Origin: Terriglobia bacterium
GTDB lineage: Bacteria; Acidobacteriota; Terriglobia; Terriglobales; Acidobacteriaceae
Assembly: GCA_020073215.1 (NCBI GenBank)
Contig: JAIQFO010000031.1
Span: 1 to 59,746, forward strand
DNA: 59,746 bases
Reading direction: 5' to 3'
Part shown: piece after piece, positions 1 to 8,088 of the stretch
How the letters are laid out: the number at the start of each line of letters is the position of its first letter
How positions within the stretch are numbered: the first letter of the stretch is position 1
The notes under the pieces: model-generated
Databases searched by the model: none
What the model was told of the DNA's origin: nothing
What the model saw: the letters and a program-made list of their open reading frames with translations, nothing else
Translations under genes and position numbers: made by a program

Positions 1-2
1 CA

Positions 3-317
3 GAAGCGGGCGGCAGTCGGATTGAGGCACATTTCGACGTATCTCGTTTGGTAAAGATCTTCATGCGGTTTTGGCTGGCGGGAGTAGTGCTGTGTGGAGG
101 GCCGATTTTCGTGTTGTCTGTCCTCGACCGCCTCACCGGAAGCCACCACACGACCGGCGACAATTCGGTCGGGCTGATAGTCCCGCCAGCGATGGTCCTG
201 TGGGGACTCTTGCTGCCGAGAATTGGGCGCTGGTTTGGGATGGGCGATGAACGTTTCCTTCTGGAGTTTGTTCAGCAGACCCTGGCAGCACAAATCGAGG
301 AGCACGCTTTCCGCTGA
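3..317 (+). CDS. Partial hypothetical membrane protein (5' end outside window)
   Basis: The reading frame is open to the left edge of the window, so the N-terminus is missing; an internal TTG at 48 is only the first start-like codon inside the window. The visible part has two hydrophobic stretches, one around bases 66-126 (FWLAGVVLCGGPIFVLSVL) and one around 165-225 (VGLIVPPAMVLWGLLLP), so it is probably the membrane-anchored tail of a larger protein. I do not recognise the family. It ends with TGA at 315-317, 40 bases before the next gene on the same strand. Confidence 0.5.
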   Translation, partial: EAGGSRIEAHFDVSRLVKIFMRFWLAGVVLCGGPIFVLSVLDRLTGSHHTTGDNSVGLIVPPAMVLWGLLLPRIGRWFGMGDERFLLEFVQQTLAAQIEEHAFR

Positions 318-357
318 ATATAGATAGACGACACTTTCGCCCTGTGAGGCTACTCTC

Positions 358-831
358 ATGCGCAAGGTCTTCCATTTCGACTCGCCCGCCGACCCTTACG
401 TCGCCGACGCCGCCGTGCTCTGCTGTTTCGATCACCGCATCAGCACGGCCGTGCGAAAGTTCTTGAAGAAGCAAGGCATCGAGCGCGCCGACATGATCGT
501 AGTCGCCGGAGGAGCCAAGACCCTCGCCTCCCCGCGCAACGACTTCGAACGGGATTTTATCCTCGAACAGGTCCGCATGTCCGTCCACCTGCACCATACC
601 AAACGCGTCCTGGTGATGAGCCACACCGACTGCGCCACCTACGGCGGCCTCGCCCATTTCAAGGGCGACAAATCAGCCGAAGCCGACCATCATCGCAGCG
701 AACTCCTCCGCGCCGGAGAACTGCTTACCTCAAACTTCTCCGGTGTTTCGGTTGAGCCTTACTACGTGAAGTTCGATGGAATCTGGGAAGTACAAGGCGC
801 GGACCACCTGAAGTCCATGGTGGCTAGCTGA
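358..831 (+). CDS. Beta-carbonic-anhydrase-like protein
   Basis: A 157-residue cytoplasmic protein carrying the two zinc-binding signatures of beta-carbonic anhydrases: CxDxR (Cys23, Asp25, Arg27 in CFDHR) and HxxC (His89, Cys92 in SHTDC). Family members hydrate CO2 to bicarbonate with a Cys2-His zinc site. The protein is shorter than classical beta-class enzymes (about 200 residues or more), so it may belong to a minimal or divergent subfamily with another activity. The two motifs are clear. The physiological role is not shown by its neighbours, a membrane protein upstream and a toxin-antitoxin pair downstream. Confidence 0.75.
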   Translation: MRKVFHFDSPADPYVADAAVLCCFDHRISTAVRKFLKKQGIERADMIVVAGGAKTLASPRNDFERDFILEQVRMSVHLHHTKRVLVMSHTDCATYGGLAHFKGDKSAEADHHRSELLRAGELLTSNFSGVSVEPYYVKFDGIWEVQGADHLKSMVAS

Positions 832-914
832 AACTTGGCCCCCCTCCTAAACTCTGAAGAGTGCCCAAGCTTGTTTGGGCGGAGGTTTAGCCGCAATGAG
901 CATCGCAAGGCGAT

Positions 915-1328
915 TCAGCTTTTCGCCCAATCTTCCCACTCCAGCCCCTTGACCCGTCCAAACTCCCGCCCATTGGCGGTGATCAGAGTCAGTTGCTGGC
1001 GCAACGCCTGGCCGGCAATCAGCAGGTCGTAGGCCCCGATTGGCTTTCCTGCGGCTTCCAGCGCCGCTCGCACCCGGCCCGCAACCTTTGCGTCCTCGCG
1101 CTCGAAGGCCAGCAAACTTACCGGCCCCGAGAAGAACGTCTCCACCAGCCGCGCATTGGCTTCTGGACGGGCGCTCTTGGCGACCCCATACCAAAGCTCA
1201 AACGCCACGACGGAAGAGACCAGCACCGTGGCGTCCGCGGCCAGTGCCTTTTGCAAGCGGGTTCGGACCGAGGGTGACTTGCCGTTGATCAGCGCAATGC
1301 AGGCGTTGGTATCGAGCAGGTAATTCAC
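915..1328 (-). CDS. vapC: VapC-type PIN-domain toxin ribonuclease
   Basis: A 137-residue PIN-domain protein. The acidic metal-binding residues of VapC toxins are visible: Asp6 (YLLDTN), Glu44 (AFELWYG) and Asp101 (GAYDLLIAG), followed by the usual T-x-N-x-R-E-F segment near residues 117-123. VapC toxins are Mg-dependent endoribonucleases that usually cut tRNA or rRNA when not held by the antitoxin. I chose the GTG at 1328 because the preceding antitoxin gene ends there with a GTGA overlap (start GTG, stop TGA at 1327-1325), a typical translationally coupled pair. An upstream extension of the frame to 1424 only shadows the antitoxin gene. Confidence 0.88.
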   Translation of the reverse strand: MNYLLDTNACIALINGKSPSVRTRLQKALAADATVLVSSVVAFELWYGVAKSARPEANARLVETFFSGPVSLLAFEREDAKVAGRVRAALEAAGKPIGAYDLLIAGQALRQQLTLITANGREFGRVKGLEWEDWAKS

Positions 1329-1576
1329 TTGAAGATCTCGCGGCGCGGCGTTAGCGGCTGGTTCCGCTCTTTGCGCTTGCCGGGGAAGTCTCCCTCCCGC
1401 ACCCGGTCCAGTTCCAAAAACCACTCGGCAGCATCGGCGATGAGCGGCTCCAGAAGCACTCCCTCCGCTAACCGGCGCACGCGCACTCGACTGCCTTCAA
1501 AGCGAAACTCGCGAGGCAGGCGCACGGCCTGGCTGCGTCCATTGCGAAACAACTTGGCGATCCCCGTCTCCGGCAT
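1325..1576 (-). CDS. vapB: VapB-type antitoxin (SpoVT/AbrB-like)
   Basis: An 83-residue antitoxin. Residues about 5-45 (AKLFRNGRSQAVRLPREFRF) fit the swapped-hairpin AbrB/VapB DNA-binding fold, and the acidic C-terminal half is the likely toxin-neutralising tail. The ATG at 1576 is preceded by a GAGGAG ribosome-binding site at a spacing of about nine bases; an upstream in-frame ATG lacks one. It overlaps vapC by four bases. VapB proteins repress their own operon, and an inverted repeat lies just upstream (1602-1640). Confidence 0.88.
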   Translation of the reverse strand: MPETGIAKLFRNGRSQAVRLPREFRFEGSRVRVRRLAEGVLLEPLIADAAEWFLELDRVREGDFPGKRKERNQPLTPRREIFK

Positions 1577-1601
1577 CGAACGGATCTCCTCATTCGAAGT
1601 A

Positions 1602-1640
1602 TATACCAAAAGTCGATATCAATGCGGTAATTCTGGTATA
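1602..1640 (-). promoter_or_regulatory. Candidate autoregulatory operator of vapBC
   Basis: Inverted 7-base arms TATACCA (1602-1608) and TGGTATA (1634-1640) flank the region upstream of vapB, with centres 32 bp apart, about three helical turns. VapBC complexes usually bind such inverted repeats over their own promoter. The arms are read from the sequence; the operator role is inferred from position. Confidence 0.45.
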
Positions 1641-1644
1641 GACC

Positions 1645-1672
1645 GTAAAGCCCCGCTACAGCGAGGCTTTAC
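1645..1672 (-). terminator. Hairpin at the end of rmuC
   Basis: GTAAAGCC (1645-1652) pairs with GGCTTTAC (1665-1672), and an inner CGC/GCG extends the stem around a TACA loop with one mismatch. It overlaps the rmuC stop codon and precedes the vapB promoter region. There is no clear T-run, so it may be a weak terminator or simply a hairpin separating the two units. Confidence 0.35.
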
Positions 1673-3000
1673 GCGCTGGCTTTATCGAGGAGCGGCAGCG
1701 GCTTGTCGCTTGCCGTCGACGTTTCCAACTCCAACTGCTCTTGCCCGCTGAGCGCGGATACTTTTCCCCGGTAGCTCTTCAGGTGCCGTTGCGCGGTCTC
1801 GAACGCTTCCTGCGCCTTGTTCAGATTCTTGCCCACGTTTTCAAACTGGTTCTGGAAAAAGTCGAAGGACTTCTGCGCCTTGGCCAGCTCGGCGCGGCTC
1901 TTCTCGAAGCGGCTGGCGACTTCGTACCACTTATGCACCAGGGAAATGGTGTGCAACGTCATCAGCAAGGTATTGGGTGAGACGGGAAAGACATGCTGCT
2001 CATTCATCCAATCGCCCAGTTCGCGGTTGCGGACCACCTCCATATAAAGCGTCTCGCTCGGCAGATACATGAGCGCGATTTCGGTTGTGCCATTCTCCGG
2101 TTGGATGTACTGCTGAATGCGCTTGGTTTCCGCCTTCATCACCCGCACCAGCGCGACGCGGGCTTCGGCGATCTCGTCTTCGTCGTTGCTTTCGAAGAGC
2201 GCAATTACCTGCTCGCGCGGAAACTTGGCATCAATCGGAAGCTTGCGGTCGGGGAAATAGATAACGGCGTCGGCGCGTCCTCCGCCTTCGCCCGGCGAAG
2301 CCTGCAACGCGAACATATGCGCCGGCAAAAAGTCGGCGAGCAGCCGTTCCAGGCTCGCTTCTCCGAACTGGCCCCGCAGATGCGGCAGTTTCAGCAGGTT
2401 GTTCAAATCGTTGATGGAGTGGCCGAGCGCGCCGACTTCGCGGAGCTGTTCTTCCGCGGCCTTCAAGTGCTGCTGAACTTTTTCGAACTGCGCGAATCCT
2501 TCCTTAATGTTCTCGTCGAGTTTCTGCTGCACTTGCTCGGTGATCGCCATCAGCTTCGAATCGACGCGATCGCGAATCGAATCGAGGCTTTGCGCAGTCT
2601 GCTGATTCAGGCTCTGAAATTCGACTTTGAGTTGCTGCGTGGTGAGCAAAAGAGAGCTAGTCATCTCGCTGCGGCCATCGCTCAAACTGCGGTTCTGTTC
2701 TTCCCGTCCGACGGCGAGTTGCTGCTCCACCGAGCTGCGAATCTCTGAAAACCCTTGCTGGATGCGGTCTGTGACCTGCTGGCGGAGGTCCCCTTTAGTC
2801 TGCTCCAGCCGACTGGCCATATCGGCAGTCGCGGTACTGAACTTCTGGCCAAGGGTGGCGCCAAGCCTTTCGATCTGGCCCGCAACTTCCGCCTTTGCAT
2901 CGACTTGCGCGGCCGCCGAAAGGCGGCGCAGCAAAACGGCCGAGAACCCAAGCAGGACAAGGGTTCCGACCAGCACGGTAACCAGCAGTATGGTCTCCAT
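1669..3000 (-). CDS. rmuC: DNA recombination protein RmuC homologue
   Basis: A 443-residue protein with an N-terminal membrane anchor (residues 1-24), a long coiled coil (about 40-190, rich in Q, E, L and K) and the conserved RmuC domain (about 195-420). The domain shows the family stretches LRGQFGEASLERLL, an IDAKFP motif and a DWMNEQHVFPVSPNTL segment. RmuC proteins limit DNA inversions at short inverted repeats and contain a restriction-endonuclease-like core; the exact activity is not well settled. It is transcribed alone on this strand, upstream of and co-directional with vapBC. Confidence 0.9.
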   Translation of the reverse strand: METILLVTVLVGTLVLLGFSAVLLRRLSAAAQVDAKAEVAGQIERLGATLGQKFSTATADMASRLEQTKGDLRQQVTDRIQQGFSEIRSSVEQQLAVGREEQNRSLSDGRSEMTSSLLLTTQQLKVEFQSLNQQTAQSLDSIRDRVDSKLMAITEQVQQKLDENIKEGFAQFEKVQQHLKAAEEQLREVGALGHSINDLNNLLKLPHLRGQFGEASLERLLADFLPAHMFALQASPGEGGGRADAVIYFPDRKLPIDAKFPREQVIALFESNDEDEIAEARVALVRVMKAETKRIQQYIQPENGTTEIALMYLPSETLYMEVVRNRELGDWMNEQHVFPVSPNTLLMTLHTISLVHKWYEVASRFEKSRAELAKAQKSFDFFQNQFENVGKNLNKAQEAFETAQRHLKSYRGKVSALSGQEQLELETSTASDKPLPLLDKASA

Positions 3001-3095
3001 AGTAAGTAGCTGAGCTGAATTCTAGAAGCTAGCGTGAGAGATGGAAAGCGGAACTTTAGCGGCGATCCCCGCGCCGAAACTCTCAACTAACGCTC

Positions 3096-4043
3096 ATGCT
3101 AAGGACCTTGGCGGTTTTATTCGCGATGTTGGCGATCAATCCCGGCCCCTGCGCGGCGGAAACCAAGCCGTCGGCAGCCGTCATTCAGAACGACGTCCGT
3201 ACCGGCGCTAGCAGCAAGTTGCCCATCCCCCGATCGGACTCGGCGGCCGCGTCTTCCACTGGCGAAGACTCCGCCGCCGAGAACGAACTTCTCGAAGCGG
3301 TAAACCAGAGCCGCGAACTGGCCGGCGTACCGCCGCTGCGTCGGAATGAAAGTCTGCGCGAAGCGGCGCTGACGCACGCCCGGCGGATGGTGGAGAGCGA
3401 GCGTCTGGAGCACCAGTTCTCCGGTGAGCCCTCCCTGCTCGAGAGGATTACGCAAGTCAGCCCGATCGTCAGCCCGGTGGTGGGTCTAAAGACCGGCGCG
3501 CTGAAGGACGCCCTCAAAATCGACCGCGCCGGAGAGAACATTGCCAACGCAACCTGCGCTCCGGGCGCGAATGAAGTCCTGATGCGCTCGGCTCCCCATC
3601 GGCGAAACCTGCTCGACCCCGGGTTCAATGTCGCGGGCGTGGCGGCCATCTGGAGCCATGGCCGGCTGTACGTGGTTCAGGATTTCGCGCACGAGGTTCC
3701 GTCGTATTCTGCCGAGCAGAGCGCAAAGTTGGTGGGCCGGGCCGTCGCTGAGATACGTCAAGAGGCAGGACTGCCTGAGATCGTGCAGCTGACGCCGCCG
3801 AATCTGGACGAGGCCGCGTGCTCCATGGCGAAAGAGGACCGTCCAAACGCACGCCTCCTCGCAGCCTCCTACGACAATCGGAAAATCATCGCTTACACCC
3901 AGAGCCGCCCGGAAGTCCTGCCGCAAAGCGCGCTGCGTCTGCTGCGCGATCCTGCCGTTCAACAGTTCGCCGTCGGCGCATGCTACGCGCGCAATCCCGC
4001 GTATCCGACCGGGATGTACTGGGTCGCGATTCTGCTCTACTGA
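3096..4043 (+). CDS. Secreted CAP-domain (SCP/PR1-like) protein
   Basis: A 315-residue protein with a cleavable signal peptide (residues 1-22, ending PCAAET). The CAP domain spans roughly residues 62-200: ENELLEAVNQSRELAGVPPL, then ALTHARRMV, the AGENIA motif and an H-R-x-N-L-L-D segment before YVVQDFA. These match the bacterial YkwD-like CAP family, whose biochemical role is mostly unknown. About 115 residues after the CAP core look like a second, uncharacterised domain. It diverges from rmuC across about 95 bases. Confidence 0.8.
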   Translation: MLRTLAVLFAMLAINPGPCAAETKPSAAVIQNDVRTGASSKLPIPRSDSAAASSTGEDSAAENELLEAVNQSRELAGVPPLRRNESLREAALTHARRMVESERLEHQFSGEPSLLERITQVSPIVSPVVGLKTGALKDALKIDRAGENIANATCAPGANEVLMRSAPHRRNLLDPGFNVAGVAAIWSHGRLYVVQDFAHEVPSYSAEQSAKLVGRAVAEIRQEAGLPEIVQLTPPNLDEAACSMAKEDRPNARLLAASYDNRKIIAYTQSRPEVLPQSALRLLRDPAVQQFAVGACYARNPAYPTGMYWVAILLY

Positions 4044-4301
4044 TGATTCCAACCCGTTCGCGGCATTTACGTGACTCAGCAAGCCAATTCTCGCTTCCCT
4101 CTCGCTGCTTTCAGGGTTGCCGATAAGCATCCCCAATATTGCGGATAACCGGCATACGGGAAACAACTCATACTTCAACTGTCGAGGAGCCGTTACCCAA
4201 TCGACCCGAATTAGTTCTAGACAAATCTAGCTTCCCAGGAGGAATTAGTTTTCACGCGGCGGCCGCCGCAATGGCCCTATAATGAGCCGATCGTTGCCCA
4301 C

Positions 4302-5282
4302 ATGGAAAATCAAATCCCTCCGACCCCCGCTCTTCAGCAAACCTCAACCCGCGCCGGGAATTCACCTGAGGGTTCATCACTCAAAAGTGTCTTCATTGGT
4401 TTGAATGGAGTGCGGTCCGGATGGAGAGTGCTGCTCTTTTACTCTTCACTTGCTGCTGTTATCTCCTTTTTGTTGGTAGCGATTCGGGCGATCCGCGCGT
4501 TGTTAAGTCTGCCGCATCACGCCACGAATGTCTTGACCCCTGGTCGGGGGTTATTGATGGAAGGCGTCTTCTTATTTGGAGTGCTGTTTACGAGCGCCAT
4601 CTTTGCGCGATTCGAGAGACGCAGCTTTGCTGATTACGGACTTCCCCTCCGAGGCGCATTCGGCGCACGATTCCTGGAAGGGCTACTCTGGGGCTTCGTC
4701 CTAATGAGCTGTGTGCTGCTGTTGCTGAGGGCGACGGGCAATTTCTATTTTGGTTCGCTTGGCCTTACGCCGGAAAAGATTCCGGCATTCGCGATACTCT
4801 GGGCATTGGTTTTCGTAATGGTGGGCGTGGCCGAGGGGTTTGCCTTTAGCGGATACGCTCTCTGCGCGCTGACGCGCGGCATTGGCTTCTGGCCGGCGGC
4901 GGCGCTTTTGGCTTTCCTCTTTGGGGGTCTTCACCTTGCGGTCAATGCTGGAGAGAACTGGTTGGGTTCGGTGAATCTTGTCATCGTGGGCCTTCTGCTG
5001 GCTTTCACGCTACTACGGACCGGCAATTTGTGGTTTGCCATCGGTGTGCACGCCGCTTGGGATTGGGCTCAGAGCTTCTTGTACGGAGTCGCCGACAGTG
5101 GCGTCACGGTTGCTGGGCACTTGCTGAACCCATCGTTCCAAGGCTCTAAACGGATGACTGGCGGAACTGCTGGGCCGGAGGGCAGCGTCGTCACGCTGCT
5201 CGGATATGTATTTGTATTCGCGTTGATCAATTTTCGATTTCCTGAAGCACGCTATAAAGGGGGGCAGTATGAGCGCTGCTGA
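4302..5282 (+). CDS. CPBP-family (CAAX protease-like) membrane protein with degenerate active site
   Basis: A 326-residue integral membrane protein with about eight hydrophobic segments. The region around residues 165-255 aligns with CPBP/Abi intramembrane proteases: the second motif FGGLH and the later HAAWDW are intact. The first motif, normally EExxxR, reads AEGFAFSG, so the second glutamate and the arginine are lost. The family usually cleaves prenylated or membrane substrates; this member may be inactive or act as a scaffold. A TATAAT box lies at 4278-4283, close to the ATG, so the leader may be very short. Family membership is clear; activity is doubtful. Confidence 0.75.
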   Translation: MENQIPPTPALQQTSTRAGNSPEGSSLKSVFIGLNGVRSGWRVLLFYSSLAAVISFLLVAIRAIRALLSLPHHATNVLTPGRGLLMEGVFLFGVLFTSAIFARFERRSFADYGLPLRGAFGARFLEGLLWGFVLMSCVLLLLRATGNFYFGSLGLTPEKIPAFAILWALVFVMVGVAEGFAFSGYALCALTRGIGFWPAAALLAFLFGGLHLAVNAGENWLGSVNLVIVGLLLAFTLLRTGNLWFAIGVHAAWDWAQSFLYGVADSGVTVAGHLLNPSFQGSKRMTGGTAGPEGSVVTLLGYVFVFALINFRFPEARYKGGQYERC

Positions 5283-5369
5283 TGGCAGTGGAGGTTCATC
5301 CGGTCGTCGCTTCCCGGACATATGGGGCGGTCCGCCGGGGATCCCGATCTCCATACAAGAGACCTCTCT

Positions 5370-5822
5370 TCATACGTCGATGAAGCGTTGTCTAAATTCC
5401 GCGCTCGGCATGACGCAGGTCTCCGATTGCCCGAAGACGCGGTAGCGATTTCGCGCGATCAGGTCGTAGCCGAGATTCAACAGGCCGTCTGGAAGCACGC
5501 GGAATGCCCACGACAGCGGCCCACGAATGCCCAAAGTCTTCAAAACGAACCAGGCAGCACCTGCCTTCGACAGCAGCGCGGGCCATTCCGTGCGATAGTT
5601 CACGACAACATAGACCGTGTCCAAGTTCTCCGCATTCCCGCCAAGCCGCGGCAAAACAGATCGCGCCGTGGGGCTCTGCAATGATGCAAAGTCAAAAACG
5701 GCGCGGGTATCGCGCCGCAACACAAACTGGTTCAGCCGATTGCACAGCCCGCATACTCCGTCGTAAAGGATGAGGTGTTCGCCTCGGGCCGGAACCAGCG
5801 CTTGCGGGACCAGTTCAGTCAT
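5370..5822 (-). CDS. DCC-family thiol-disulfide oxidoreductase-like protein (DUF393)
   Basis: A 150-residue protein with the family signature DGVCGLCN near its N-terminus; the two cysteines resemble a thioredoxin-like CxxC. DUF393/DCC proteins are predicted thiol-disulfide oxidoreductases of unknown substrate. I chose the ATG at 5822 over a TTG three codons upstream. It is convergent with the CPBP gene, about 90 bases away. Confidence 0.8.
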   Translation of the reverse strand: MTELVPQALVPARGEHLILYDGVCGLCNRLNQFVLRRDTRAVFDFASLQSPTARSVLPRLGGNAENLDTVYVVVNYRTEWPALLSKAGAAWFVLKTLGIRGPLSWAFRVLPDGLLNLGYDLIARNRYRVFGQSETCVMPSAEFRQRFIDV

Positions 5823-6024
5823 GGGTCGCAATTCTTCTCTATCGAAATCATCGGACGTGGCGTGTGGTCACATGCATGAAAAGTCAATCCGAGTCTAACG
5901 CATCGCCCCCTCGGCAGCCTCGCGGACAATAGTGTCCCCATTACGCATAAGGCAAAGTGCGGCTCGCTTTCAGACCGCCTTTCAAATCCAGTGCGATATC
6001 CTCTTAAGAAGTGACTCCCACAAA

Positions 6025-7755
6025 ATGAGCGAAAGCGCCCAGGCCATAAGCACGAGCGTGTGGAAAACCTGGCTGTCAGATCGCGTCGCCGAGTTGCGGC
6101 AACGTGAGGAACAGGTCTTTCTGGTTTTGGCGCTGGTGATCGGCGCATTGACGGGCGCAGCGGTGGTTGCTTTCATTCTGCTGACGGAACGCTTGGGAAT
6201 GCGGCTTTATCCGGTCGGCGGCGCTCCGTGGCGGCGTCTGTTCTTCCCGGTTGGAGGCTCGCTCGGCATCGGCTACCTGCTGTATCGTTATTTTCCCAAT
6301 GCGCGCGGCAGTGGTGTGCCACAGACCAAGGCTGCTTTGTTCGCGCGCGAGGGCCGCATAACGCTGCGCACCGTGCTTGGCAAGTTCTTTTGCACCTCGG
6401 CAACGCTGGCCAGCGGAATTCCGCTGGGACGCGAAGGGCCTTCGGTGCAAGTGGGTGGCGGTATCGCTTCCGTGCTCGGACGGCTCGTCGGACTGCGCAC
6501 CGAACAAGTCAAGAACCTGATCCCGGTGGGAGCGGCGGCGGCCATCGCGGCCGCATTCAATACGCCTCTGGCCGCGGTGCTGTTTGCGCTCGAGGAGATC
6601 ATGGGCGATCTCCACGCGCCGGTGATTGGCGCGGTCGTACTGGCCTCGGCGACTTCGTGGATGGTGTTGCGTGTCCTTCTCGGCAATAACCCTCTCTTCA
6701 AGGTTCCGCAATATCAACTGGTCCATCCGGCGGAATTCGCGGTGTATGCGGTGTTGGGCGTGGCGGGCGGCCTGGTTTCGGTGGCCTTCACCAAGCTCTT
6801 GCTGGGCATGCGGGCGCGCTTCCTGCGGTTTCCCCAGAAGACCCTCTGGTTTCAGCCGGTAGTCGGAGGGCTGCTGGTCGGGCTGGTCGGCTGGTTTGTG
6901 CCGCAGGTTCTGGGCGTGGGTTATGGCTATGTCGGCGATGCGTTGAACGGAAATATGGCGTTCAAGATGATGTTGCTGCTGGTGATTCTGAAGCTTCTCA
7001 CCGTTACGACCAGTTATGCTTCGGGTAACGCCGGCGGCATTTTCGGCCCCGCCCTGTTCATCGGCGCCATGTTGGGCGGTTCGGTAGGAACGGTGGCGCA
7101 TCATTTCTTCCCTGCCTATACCGCGACGCCAGGCGCCTACGCGCTGGTCGGAATGGGCGCGGCCTTCGCCGGGATCGTGCGTGCTCCCATGACCTCGGTA
7201 CTGATGATCTTCGAGATGACGCAGGACTATGCCGTGATCGTCCCACTCATGATTGCGAATCTGGTGAGCCTTTTCATTGCGTCGCGATTGCAGCACGAGC
7301 CCATCTACGAGGCCCTGGCCGTACAGGATGGCATCCACCTGCCGAGGGCGGAGACGCGCCGGCGACACGGCCGGCGTCAGGTCGCCAAGATCATGAAGAC
7401 CGCGAGCCAGTTGTTGCCGGCAGAGATGACGGTGCAAGAGGCGCTGGAACGAGTGCGAGCCAGCGAAGTCCGAACCTGGCTGGTGACGGATCGACGAGGC
7501 GTGGTTGGCGTCATCAATCTTGCGCGGCTGGAACAAGAACTAGCGGCAGGCGCGGATCAGAAAATCGGCAAGGTGGTGGAAGCCGTGGTGTTTCCGCACG
7601 TCCATCCCGACCAAGGGATTGATTTGGCGCTCGAGCGCATGGGCACCAATCAGATCGAAATCCTGCCGGTGGTGAACCGCGCCGATATCCACAAACTGGA
7701 AGGTGTCGTGACGCTGCAGGATGTTTTGCACGCATATGGCGTTAACCACACCTGA
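6025..7755 (+). CDS. ClC-type chloride/proton antiporter with CBS domains
   Basis: A 576-residue protein starting at the ATG in CAAAATGAGC; an upstream in-frame ATG at 5932 adds a non-hydrophobic, unconserved tail. The ClC selectivity motifs are present: GSGVP, GREGPS with the gating glutamate, and GGIFGPALFIGA. The PLAAVLFALEE stretch retains the glutamate position used for proton transfer in antiporters, so an H+/Cl- exchanger is more likely than a channel. The last roughly 130 residues form a CBS pair that may bind nucleotides. The gene stands alone, divergent from the DCC gene. Confidence 0.9.
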   Translation: MSESAQAISTSVWKTWLSDRVAELRQREEQVFLVLALVIGALTGAAVVAFILLTERLGMRLYPVGGAPWRRLFFPVGGSLGIGYLLYRYFPNARGSGVPQTKAALFAREGRITLRTVLGKFFCTSATLASGIPLGREGPSVQVGGGIASVLGRLVGLRTEQVKNLIPVGAAAAIAAAFNTPLAAVLFALEEIMGDLHAPVIGAVVLASATSWMVLRVLLGNNPLFKVPQYQLVHPAEFAVYAVLGVAGGLVSVAFTKLLLGMRARFLRFPQKTLWFQPVVGGLLVGLVGWFVPQVLGVGYGYVGDALNGNMAFKMMLLLVILKLLTVTTSYASGNAGGIFGPALFIGAMLGGSVGTVAHHFFPAYTATPGAYALVGMGAAFAGIVRAPMTSVLMIFEMTQDYAVIVPLMIANLVSLFIASRLQHEPIYEALAVQDGIHLPRAETRRRHGRRQVAKIMKTASQLLPAEMTVQEALERVRASEVRTWLVTDRRGVVGVINLARLEQELAAGADQKIGKVVEAVVFPHVHPDQGIDLALERMGTNQIEILPVVNRADIHKLEGVVTLQDVLHAYGVNHT

Positions 7756-7791
7756 TCGGCCAGATCGCGCGAACTCGAAGGCCCTCCATTC

Positions 7792-7965
7792 TTACAAGAC
7801 GATGGCCGCCACTTCGATTGCCCCCAGCGCTGCCCAGCAGATTGCTCTCCCACGCTCCTCGGCACCCCAGTACCCTGCAGCCGCACTAAAACAAAGGACT
7901 GCGCTGGTCCATCCACTTGCCCACGCGGCGGGCTTGCTTAACATCTTTACGAGTTTCATTGCCAT
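7792..7965 (-). CDS. Possible small two-helix membrane protein
   Basis: A 57-residue frame with two hydrophobic segments (PAAWASGWTSAVLCFSAAAGYW and AICWAALGAIEVAAIVL). The ATG at 7965 is preceded by GAGGG at a spacing of about nine bases, which supports translation. I do not recognise the family. It sits antisense to its neighbours between the ClC and HtrA genes. It could be a chance frame, since GC-rich intergenic DNA often stays open. Confidence 0.4.
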   Translation of the reverse strand: MAMKLVKMLSKPAAWASGWTSAVLCFSAAAGYWGAEERGRAICWAALGAIEVAAIVL

Positions 7966-8088
7966 CTCGAAGTTCCCTCGACAGCTTTCATTTAAACACA
8001 GGGCCAGAGCCCCTGTGCTGGACCGGAGCCAATGGCCGCAGTTACTGCCGCGCAGAATCCAATCTGCATCGACGCTCATCTATGCAGC

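Noticed and set aside
5269..5445. 58-codon frame after the CPBP gene, with AGGGGGG upstream of an ATG
   Set aside because: It overlaps the CPBP 3' end and runs antisense through the DCC gene, and its sequence has no recognisable feature.
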